5,974 nucleotides of DNA. Source: an uncultured Eubacterium sp. (GTDB lineage Bacteria > Bacillota > Clostridia > Lachnospirales > Lachnospiraceae). The notes under the pieces were generated by a model, which was not told the DNA's origin, searched no databases, and saw nothing but the letters and a program-made list of their open reading frames with translations. Within the stretch, counting starts at the first letter, position 1. Each line of letters starts with the position of its first letter. Where the stretch lies: positions 1 through 5,974 of the forward strand of contig CAJTZN010000045.1 of assembly GCA_910584065.1 (NCBI GenBank). Reading direction: 5' to 3'. This document shows, piece by piece, positions 1-4,583 of the stretch. The position numbers were made by a program, and so were the translations under genes.

Positions 1-2
1 CC

Positions 3-41
3 TTTCTCGACAGAGACAAGGATCACAAGCGAAAAAAATAA
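3..41 (+). CDS. C-terminal end of a small basic peptide, probable holin-like type I toxin (5' end outside window)
   Basis: Frame 3 is open from the window edge and ends at TAA 39-41, giving FLDRDKDHKRKK. Type I toxins of the holin-like (Hol-Tox), TxpA and Fst kinds are about 30 residues long: one membrane helix followed by a short lysine/arginine-rich tail. This peptide fits such a tail, but the helix lies outside the window, so the peptide alone proves little. The context makes the call: the stop codon lies inside the T-tract of a minus-strand terminator, and a minus-strand promoter 130 bp downstream would give an RNA overlapping the 3' end of this gene, the arrangement known for txpA/ratA. 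Such toxins insert in the cell membrane and depolarise it when the antisense RNA is lost. Alternative: the end of an unrelated protein. Confidence 0.4.
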   Translation, partial: FLDRDKDHKRKK

Positions 42-69
42 TGCCCACCCTGTTGAGACCAGGATGGGC
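32..69 (-). terminator. Intrinsic terminator of the antisense RNA
   Basis: A 10-bp stem (43-52 with 60-69, GCCCACCCTG against CAGGATGGGC) has a 7-nt loop. On the minus strand the single odd pair is a permitted G-U; on the plus strand it is a C-A mismatch, which tells the direction. The stem is followed on the minus strand by ATTATTTTTTT (42-32), a good U-tract. Confidence 0.7.
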
Positions 70-164
70 GCCTCTCGCTGAGAGGTAACTGCCTTTGCTT
101 GGGATACTCCACCTTTGGAGTGGGGCTCCTATGGGGCACCTGTTATCAGCAGGTGTCCTTCTTT
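32..164 (-). ncRNA. Probable antisense antitoxin RNA of a type I toxin-antitoxin pair
   Basis: The segment has a strong promoter at one end (171-199), an intrinsic terminator at the other (32-69) and no convincing reading frame between, so it should give a minus-strand RNA of about 130 nt. It is dense in hairpins: 137-142 with 150-155 (CACCTG/CAGGTG), 107-111 with 116-120 (CTCCA/TGGAG), 71-76 with 80-85 (CCTCTC/GAGAGG) and the terminator stem. It would be complementary to the 3' untranslated region of the small peptide gene ending at 41. In the known txpA/ratA-type pairs, pairing at the 3' end blocks or destabilises toxin mRNA. The RNA role is inferred; promoter and terminator are seen directly. 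Confidence 0.5.
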
Positions 165-166
165 AT
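133..166 (+). terminator. Probable terminator of the toxin mRNA
   Basis: The stem 133-142 with 150-159 (GGGGCACCTG against CAGGTGTCCT, with two G-U pairs) and a 7-nt loop is followed by TTCTTTAT. It would end the + strand message about 120 nt after the peptide's stop codon. This leaves a long 3' untranslated region almost wholly covered by the antisense RNA. The T-tract is interrupted, so this is weaker than the minus-strand terminator. Confidence 0.45.
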
Positions 167-170
167 GTTC

Positions 171-199
171 AATATACCACAATCTATGCAGAGTTTCAA
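171..199 (-). promoter_or_regulatory. Sigma-A promoter for the antisense RNA
   Basis: Read on the minus strand, TTGAAA (199-194) is followed by exactly 17 bp and then TATATT (176-171). A TG one base before the -10 box makes it an extended -10. Transcription should start near 164. The -35 box overlaps the stop codon (198-196) of the recombinase fragment, so the promoter sits at the very end of that older gene. Confidence 0.7.
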
Positions 200-300
200 G
201 TGTTTTCTTCCGGCGGCGGCATCCGGCGCAACTGGTTCAGCCTGTCGGCCAGCTTCTGATCCTTGTCTGGGTACAGGTGGGAATAGGTGTCAAGGGTTGT
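196..300 (-). pseudogene. Tyrosine recombinase (phage-type integrase), C-terminal fragment
   Basis: The minus strand reads TTLDTYSHLYPDKDQ, then KLADRLNQLRRMPPPEENT and a TGA stop at 198-196. The TYSHLYP motif holds the catalytic tyrosine that attacks DNA in phage and conjugative-element integrases, and the K-LADRL-QL tail is typical of the end of such proteins in Firmicutes. Only about 34 residues remain of the usual 350-400. The frame meets TAG at 303-301, just where unrelated sequence begins, so the arginine and histidine catalytic residues are gone and the gene is dead. It marks a former integrated element. The long + strand frame across this region is a shadow of this fragment. Confidence 0.8.
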
Positions 301-717
301 CTATGCCGGATGGTTTCCTCACAGAAGGAGCGGGATTTCGCGTGCATGAACTATGATGACATAAAGCGGGTATTTTCGATATGGATCCATTTGGGGATGA
401 AAGAAAACGTGTTAAACCATGTACACCTGGCGGAGGACAGCCTGCTAGGCGGCTACCACTCGGGAGCCGGGCTGGGACTGCTGAACATTGTACTGATCGG
501 TCTGGCGGAAGAACTACCTGATAGGAACAGGAAAGGGTGCGAGGCCAGGGGAATTGTCTTGAGAGAGGCCTGCGGTGTAGCCAAAAGCGAGGAACGGATC
601 ATACTAAGTATGCGAAAAAAAGGGTATCCACTGGATCAGATCGCTGCCATTATGGAAAAAACGGTGGAAGAAGTGAAAGTGGTCATAGAGGAAAGTGAGA
701 AAAAGACGTTAGTGTAA
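301..717 (+). pseudogene. Remnant of a PD-(D/E)XK nuclease-family transposase (Rpn-like)
   Basis: The frame from about 301 reads CRMVSSQKERDF, then YDDIKRVFSIWIHLGMKEN, AEDSLLGGYH and LLNIVLIGLAEELPD. I recognise this order from the middle of the PD-(D/E)XK nuclease/putative transposase proteins common in Lachnospiraceae, whose usual text is KVYSIWIC followed by a helix and then LL-VIMICL. It then jumps to a tail (SEERIILSMRKKGYPLDQIA, ending VVIEESEKKTLV) like their C-terminal helix-turn-helix-like end. The N-terminal half with the catalytic D-ExK residues is missing. The stretch of some 40-50 residues normally between the middle part and the tail also appears to be lost in frame. No ribosome binding site or sensible start lies at the junction; an ATG at 115 is in frame but would translate recombinase antisense. 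It is probably not functional. Stops are TAA TAA at 715-720. Confidence 0.7.
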
Positions 718-724
718 TAAAAAA

Positions 725-751
725 TAAAACTTTTTCGTTCTTGGGTTCGTC
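725..751 (+). promoter_or_regulatory. ECF-sigma-type promoter of the surface repeat gene
   Basis: TAAAAC (725-730) followed by a T-rich run, a 17-bp spacer and CGTC (748-751) resembles the AAC / CGTC elements read by extracytoplasmic-function sigma factors such as B. subtilis SigW, SigX, SigM and SigV. The same pattern, with the same spacing, occurs before the lipoprotein gene at 4503-4529. The copies share 18 identical bases (746-763 and 4524-4541, TTCGTCTATATTATATAA). The start codon is 44 bp after CGTC, and AGGAGG lies at 782-787. No competing sigma-A -35 box is at the right distance from the TATATT. Confidence 0.65.
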
Positions 752-795
752 TATATTATATAAACGAAATAAAAGGAAGCGAGGAGGAATGGAGC

Positions 796-3700
796 ATGAA
801 ACGAAAATTAGCGATATGGATCATAGTGGCAATCCTGGCGGGAATATTGCCCCCGTGGAACGTTCCCGCAGGGTCCTCTGCTGCCGAGGCAGATGAGGCG
901 GTTTCAGCTGAAACAGACGAGACGGGCCAGGAAGGGCATGGATTACATAATCCCGTGACGGACGAAAACGGTGTCAGGACATGGGATTGCGTGTATTTTG
1001 GAAGGTACTGGATGTACGATACGAATGGGGACTACATGGTGGACCGGAACGATGAAAGGCAGCCGATCAAGTGGCGGGTGCTGTCGGTGGACGGAGATGA
1101 CGCATTTTTGCTGGCGGATCAGGTTCTGGATTGTCAGAGGTACAATAATACCTGTACAGATGTTACGTGGGAGACGTGTACGCTGAGGAGCTGGCTGAAT
1201 GGTTATGGACCTGAGGCAAATAAGGAAGGTGCGGATTACAGCAGCGATAACTTCCTTGCGAATGCGTTTTCGGAAGAAGAGCGGTCAGATATACTGATTA
1301 CAAACGTAATAAACAGTGATAACTCCTATTCCAATATATCGGATGTTAATGATACATTGGATAAGGTGTATATTCTATCTTTGAAAGAGGCGACAAATCC
1401 GGCTTATGGGTTTTCTTCCGATAAAAACAAGATTGATGCAGGAAGAGCGGTAACGACTACGTTATATGGAGAAAAGTATGGAGTGTGGAGTGTAGTAGTA
1501 GCAGGAGCATTAGGGAATGCCCTGTATTGGCTTCGGTCGCGGGGGGATTTTGACGATTTTGCCACAGAGGTGGGATATAACGGTACACTGAACCAGGGGG
1601 CTCTGGCCAGGGTTGACTGCAGTGGTCGTGGAATTCGTCCCGTTTTGCATTTGAATCTGAAAGGATCGTCAGAGGCTTTGGGTGCAAACTGGTCGTATGC
1701 CGGGACTGTTACCGCGGAAGGCGGTGATGTCAGGACGGAGCCTCCGGCAGAGAGCAAAAATCCATGGGATGACCCGTCAGGCGGAATCGGTCAGGAAAAG
1801 CGTGAATTACATGATCCTGTAACAGACGAGAACGGTATCAGGACGTGGGACTGCGTGTACTTTGGCAGCTACTGGCAGGAGGATACGAATGGGGATGGGA
1901 AGGTAGACAAAAGCGATGAGAAGAAGCCGATCAGGTGGCGGGTGCTGTCGGTGGATGGAGACGATGCGTTCTTGATGTCGGATAAGATTCTGGGTTCGCG
2001 GGCGTACAATGATAACAAAATAGATAATACGTGGGGGGAAATGGATATTACATGGGAGAATTGTACGCTGAGGAGCTGGCTGAACGGCTATGGAGAAGAA
2101 ATAAACGCAGATGAGAAGGATTACACCAGCGATAACTTTCTTATAAATGCTTTTTCAGAAGAGGAACGGTCATCTATAAAGACTACCCATGTAGTGGATA
2201 ATGAAGGATATAATGAAAAACATGCTGGTAATGATACGTTGGATCAGATTTATCTTCTATCTTACAATGAGGTGAGGAATCTGGGTTATGGGTTTTCGGC
2301 TGATGAAAAAAAGTTAGACAAGGGCAGAAAGGCGAAAACTACGAAATATGCAAGAGAAGAAGGAGTATATACATGTAAAGGTCCAGGAGAGAACACGGAT
2401 AATGGCTGGTGGTGGCTTCGGTCACGGAGCGACAGGGAAGAATTTTATGCTGGCTGTGTGGACGTCTGTGGTTGTGCGTATGAGAGTGGCGACGAGGCCA
2501 CTTATAAATATAATGGTGTTCGTCCTGTTTTGCATATGAATCTAAAAGGATCGTCAGAGGTTATAGGTTCGGGCTGGTCATATGCTGGTACTGTCACTGC
2601 AGAAGAGGGTGATATCGGGACAGTGACTCCAGTAGAGAGCAAAAAGCCGGATGCGGGACCGACGTCGAAACCGACACCAGAGGTAACTAAGACCGAAACT
2701 CCGACAGAAAGACCGTTACCTCAGGAAAGCAAAGAGCCGGGGGAGGGGCCGATAGAGGATTACGGACTGCATAATCCTGCGACAAACGAAAAAGGCATTA
2801 CGACGTGGGACTGCGTGTACTTTGGGAATTACTGGCAGGATGATACGAACGAGGACGGGGTGACAGATCAGAATGACGAAAAGCAGCCGATTAAATGGCG
2901 GGTACTGTCGGTGGACGGAGATGACGCGTTTTTGCTGTCAGACAAAAACATAGATAGCCGGCAGTATAATTTAACGCATACTGATGTCACGTGGGAAACC
3001 TGTTCGGTGAGGAGCTGGCTGAATGGTTATGGAGCTGAGGCGAATATAGAGGGTGCGGATTACAGCAGCAATAACTTTCTTGTAGATGCGTTTTCGGTAG
3101 ATGAACGATCGGCTATTAAGATTACAAATGTAGTGACCAATAATAAGGGTTATGGTATAGGTGGGGAAATTGAGGCAGAAGGTGGCAATGACACGTCAGA
3201 TCAGGTGTATTTCTTGTCTTTGGATGAGGTGAAGAATCCGGTGTATGGTTTTTTGACTGATGGTTCGACTGGTAATTCTTGGAATAAATACAGAAAGTCA
3301 GAAACTACAAGATTTGCGAAAAAAAGGGCGGGATTGGACGAGATTGAACCAGAAGGTGTGCAACAATATATGTTTTGGTTGCTTCGGTCTCCAGGAATGG
3401 CTAAATGTGTCACCTGTGTGGAGAGCCGCGGATACCTGAGTGCTGGAACTGTTCAGAATCTTGATAGTGTCATTCGTCCCGCCCTGCATTTGAATCTAAA
3501 GGCAACACAAGACTCCGGATCTACCCCGGTCTGGTCATATGCCGGTACTGTTTCAGCAGGAGGGGAAGATATCAGAACAGAAAGTCCAGCTCCGTCGGGA
3601 ACGGAAGCGCCACCGCAGATTCCATCGGGAACGGAAGCACCATCACAGATCCCATCGGGAACGGAAGCACCACCGCAGTTCCCGTCAGGAACGGAAGCGC

Positions 3701-4113
3701 CATCACAGTTCCCGCTAGGAACGGAAGCACCGCTGGAAACCGTATCGCCACAACCTACTCCGGTATTACAGCCGACAGCGTCGCCGATTCCTGACAGTGC
3801 CGGGAAGGGTTCTTCTATAGAAAAGGGATCTTCTATAGGGAAGGTAACTTCTGTCAAACTGAAACAGAAGAAGCAGTCAGTAATGGCTTCCTGGAAAAAA
3901 GTATCTGGCGCAGACGGCTATCAGGTCTGCTACAGTATGTCGAAAAAATGGAAAAAGAAAACGCAGAAGCTGACTGCGGATACGAAAATGGAAATTAAAA
4001 AAATGAAAAAGAAGAAAACCTATTATTTCTGTATCCGCGCTTACCGAAAAGACGGGGCTAAGAAAGTGTACGGGGCGTGGAGTAACACGAAGAAGGTAAA
4101 GATTAAGAAATAG
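796..4113 (+). CDS. Secreted multidomain surface protein: three DUF6273 modules, repeat linker, Fn3-like C-terminal domain
   Basis: This 1105-residue protein starts at ATG 796, 8 bp after AGGAGG. A signal peptide (MKRK, then a hydrophobic core to residue 20) probably ends near SSAA, residues 27-30. Three modules follow at about 49-305, 337-600 and 657-919. Each runs WDCVYFG-YW, DTNxDxxxDxxD, PI(K/R)WRVLSVDGDDAFL, TWExC-(L/V)RSWLNGYG, DYSSxNF--AFS, W(L)LRS, (I/V)RPxLHxNL and WSYAGTV, which I recognise as DUF6273, a family of unknown function. Two cysteines per module (65/128, 353/423, 673/736) are invariant and could form a disulfide. Linkers (306-336, 601-656, 920-1004) are Pro/Thr/Glu-rich. 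Residues 1016-1105 look like a fibronectin III domain (SWKKVSGADGYQV, YYFCIRAY, YGAWS) with about 29 lysines from 1005 on. There is no LPXTG or transmembrane tail, so it is secreted or wall-bound by charge. Adhesion or ligand binding is plausible but unproven. Confidence 0.9.
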   Translation: MKRKLAIWIIVAILAGILPPWNVPAGSSAAEADEAVSAETDETGQEGHGLHNPVTDENGVRTWDCVYFGRYWMYDTNGDYMVDRNDERQPIKWRVLSVDGDDAFLLADQVLDCQRYNNTCTDVTWETCTLRSWLNGYGPEANKEGADYSSDNFLANAFSEEERSDILITNVINSDNSYSNISDVNDTLDKVYILSLKEATNPAYGFSSDKNKIDAGRAVTTTLYGEKYGVWSVVVAGALGNALYWLRSRGDFDDFATEVGYNGTLNQGALARVDCSGRGIRPVLHLNLKGSSEALGANWSYAGTVTAEGGDVRTEPPAESKNPWDDPSGGIGQEKRELHDPVTDENGIRTWDCVYFGSYWQEDTNGDGKVDKSDEKKPIRWRVLSVDGDDAFLMSDKILGSRAYNDNKIDNTWGEMDITWENCTLRSWLNGYGEEINADEKDYTSDNFLINAFSEEERSSIKTTHVVDNEGYNEKHAGNDTLDQIYLLSYNEVRNLGYGFSADEKKLDKGRKAKTTKYAREEGVYTCKGPGENTDNGWWWLRSRSDREEFYAGCVDVCGCAYESGDEATYKYNGVRPVLHMNLKGSSEVIGSGWSYAGTVTAEEGDIGTVTPVESKKPDAGPTSKPTPEVTKTETPTERPLPQESKEPGEGPIEDYGLHNPATNEKGITTWDCVYFGNYWQDDTNEDGVTDQNDEKQPIKWRVLSVDGDDAFLLSDKNIDSRQYNLTHTDVTWETCSVRSWLNGYGAEANIEGADYSSNNFLVDAFSVDERSAIKITNVVTNNKGYGIGGEIEAEGGNDTSDQVYFLSLDEVKNPVYGFLTDGSTGNSWNKYRKSETTRFAKKRAGLDEIEPEGVQQYMFWLLRSPGMAKCVTCVESRGYLSAGTVQNLDSVIRPALHLNLKATQDSGSTPVWSYAGTVSAGGEDIRTESPAPSGTEAPPQIPSGTEAPSQIPSGTEAPPQFPSGTEAPSQFPLGTEAPLETVSPQPTPVLQPTASPIPDSAGKGSSIEKGSSIGKVTSVKLKQKKQSVMASWKKVSGADGYQVCYSMSKKWKKKTQKLTADTKMEIKKMKKKKTYYFCIRAYRKDGAKKVYGAWSNTKKVKIKK
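940..1710 (+). repeat. DUF6273 module 1 (residues 49-305)
   Basis: First of three homologous modules. Its dockerin-like loop is D75-N77-D79-D83-D86 with a tyrosine where glycine is usual at loop position 6. It alone has an extra cysteine pair (113 and 120) in the segment before TWETC. The divergent stretch between LRS and IRP covers residues 249-279. Confidence 0.85.
1804..2595 (+). repeat. DUF6273 module 2 (residues 337-600)
   Basis: Second module, with the most canonical loop (DTNGDGKVDKSD, residues 363-374). It carries a three-tryptophan WWWLRS motif (538-543) and a divergent stretch at 544-574 that contains three cysteines. Module 2 has a 6-7-residue insertion before TWENC compared with the others. 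Confidence 0.85.
2764..3552 (+). repeat. DUF6273 module 3 (residues 657-919)
   Basis: Third module. Loop DTNEDGVTDQND (683-694) keeps all acidic ligand positions. The motif is WLLRSPG, closest to the WLRSPG form I remember for the family, and the divergent stretch (866-892) is four residues shorter than in modules 1 and 2. At the DNA level the RSWLNGYG and DYSS regions resemble module 1 more than module 2. Confidence 0.85.
3592..3741 (+). repeat. Five tandem 30-bp units encoding a PSGTEAP(P/S)Q(I/F) linker
   Basis: Units begin at 3592, 3622, 3652, 3682 and 3712. The first four encode PSGTEAP(P/S)Q(I/F); the fifth is degenerate (PLGTEAPLET). Third-base differences (gcg/gca, ccg/cca, tcg/tca) show the array is not brand new. 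It forms a flexible Pro/Thr spacer between the third module and the basic C-terminal domain and could change length by slippage or recombination. Confidence 0.9.
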
Positions 4114-4153
4114 GGAATCTTCAGTTGTTCCATTTGATATTTAAAAAAATGAA

Positions 4154-4199
4154 AAAGGTGTAAAGCATTGATAATTCAATAGACTTTACACCTTTAATA
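4154..4199. terminator. Bidirectional terminator between the surface gene and the small minus-strand gene
   Basis: A 12-bp perfect stem (4154-4165 with 4184-4195, AAAGGTGTAAAG against CTTTACACCTTT) surrounds an 18-nt loop that can itself pair ATTGA with TCAAT. On the minus strand the stem is followed by TTTTTCATTTTTTT, a strong U-tract for the 50-codon gene. On the plus strand it is followed by TTTAATATTTT, a weaker one about 80 bp after the surface gene's stop. Its right arm belongs to the element's terminal repeat. Confidence 0.6.
4168..4193 (+). repeat. Left terminal inverted repeat
   Basis: This 26-bp repeat matches the complement of 4413-4438 with a single difference (C at 4177 against G). 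Its inner part also pairs with the flank at 4157-4165, which makes the terminator hairpin. Confidence 0.75.
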
Positions 4200-4201
4200 T
4201 T

Positions 4202-4354
4202 TTAGTTACTTTTTGGATCTGGTTCTGTTACTTCTAAGAGGATACTATCAAATTCATTTTCTAGTTCTTCTCTTTTTTCTTGCGGGACAAGCTTTAACAG
4301 TTTCCTAACAAAAACAGTTAATCTGTTAATATACTGTAATTGTTTATCTGTCAT
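4202..4354 (-). CDS. Small 50-residue protein inside the inverted-repeat element
   Basis: The minus strand reads ATG at 4354-4352 to TAA at 4204-4202, 50 residues starting MTDKQLQYINRLTVFVRK and ending VTEPDPKSN. AGGTGA 4-5 nt before this ATG decides the start; another in-frame ATG six codons upstream (4372) has no ribosome binding site. The product is highly charged and predicted helical: a basic first half (R11, R17, K18, K21, K27, R28) and an acidic second half (EELENEFDSILLEVTEPD), with no membrane segment or signal peptide. Heptad-like leucines suggest a small coiled coil. The gene almost fills the space between the terminal repeats and is followed by a strong terminator. It could be a DNA-binding accessory or a regulator of the element. 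I do not recognise the family. Confidence 0.6.
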   Translation of the reverse strand: MTDKQLQYINRLTVFVRKLLKLVPQEKREELENEFDSILLEVTEPDPKSN

Positions 4355-4379
4355 ACATTCACCTACTTTCATATTGTAT

Positions 4380-4398
4380 TTACATTGTTATAATGTAA
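4380..4398. promoter_or_regulatory. Palindrome upstream of the 50-codon gene, possible operator
   Basis: TTACATT (4380-4386) and AATGTAA (4392-4398) form a perfect 7-bp inverted repeat with a 5-bp centre (GTTAT), 26 bp before the ATG of the minus-strand gene. On the plus strand it contains TATAAT (4389-4394), and on the minus strand TATAAC. No well-placed -35 box is visible on either strand, so the promoter position is unsure. Confidence 0.4.
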
Positions 4399-4412
4399 GT
4401 ATATCACAATTC

Positions 4413-4438
4413 AGGTGTAAAGTCTATTCAATTATCAA
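4413..4438 (-). repeat. Right terminal inverted repeat
   Basis: The inverted partner of 4168-4193. Just outside it, AAGTGTAAG (4445-4453) repeats the GTGTAAAG found just outside the left repeat, in direct orientation. Beyond it, 4455-4502 is AT-rich, ending in A-rich runs that could serve as an UP element for the promoter that follows. Confidence 0.75.
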
Positions 4439-4502
4439 GGTACAAGTGTAAGATGTTTGTTGTCTATTTTTGTCAGAAAAAAATAAAAAAATTTAAAAAA
4501 GA

Positions 4503-4529
4503 TAAAACCTTTTGCTTTTTGCATTCGTC
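4503..4529 (+). promoter_or_regulatory. ECF-sigma-type promoter of the lipoprotein operon
   Basis: TAAAAC (4503-4508), a 17-bp spacer with T-runs and CGTC (4526-4529) repeat the promoter before the large surface gene, with the same spacing. The following ATATTATATAA is also identical. The ATG lies 54 bp after CGTC. Similarity stops soon after the start region, so promoter function explains it better than a gene duplication. Confidence 0.65.
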
Positions 4530-4583
4530 TATATTATATAAGCGCACAAAAAGGCGGGAAAATAAGAACAGGAGGACGAATAA

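Larger units (their letters stand above)
4168..4438. mobile_element. Small inverted-repeat element (MITE-like, 271 bp) carrying a short gene
   Basis: Left end 4168-4193 and right end 4413-4438 are inverted copies over 26 bp with one mismatch: TTGATAATTSAATAGACTTT followed by ACACCT, reading inward from each end. Between them lie only the 50-codon minus-strand gene and a palindrome; there is no transposase. The element is far more AT-rich than the genes on either side. It is too small for an autonomous insertion sequence, so it would have to be moved in trans. The true outer ends and a target duplication are not settled. I do not recognise the parent family. Confidence 0.55.

Noticed and set aside
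40..160. Hairpin cluster considered as a riboswitch or attenuator on the + strand
   Set aside because: There is no intact gene directly downstream on the + strand, and the terminator with proper U-tract and the promoter both point to the minus strand.
99..356. Open frame of 85 codons on the + strand
   Set aside because: It runs across the antisense RNA hairpins and against the recombinase codons; its C-terminal part is a frame shadow of the nuclease remnant, and there is no ribosome binding site.
746..768. 23-bp near-palindrome over the first ECF-type promoter (TTCGT ... ACGAA, 10 of 11 pairs)
   Set aside because: In the second promoter copy only 8 of 11 pairs remain, so the symmetry outside the shared TATATTATATA is probably chance rather than an operator.
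1404..1757. Minus-strand frames in module 1
   Set aside because: They are antisense shadows of a conserved coding module.
1540..3471. Active diversity-generating retroelement
   Set aside because: No reverse transcriptase, template repeat or adenine-directed pattern is visible in the window; only the fold-like framing motifs suggest it.
3592..3741. 30-bp direct repeats as a CRISPR array
   Set aside because: The units are back to back without spacers and lie in a coding frame.
3453..3857. 134-codon minus-strand frame opposite the linker
   Set aside because: Its repeats are simply the complement of the Pro/Thr linker array; there is no ribosome binding site and the + strand frame is clearly coding.
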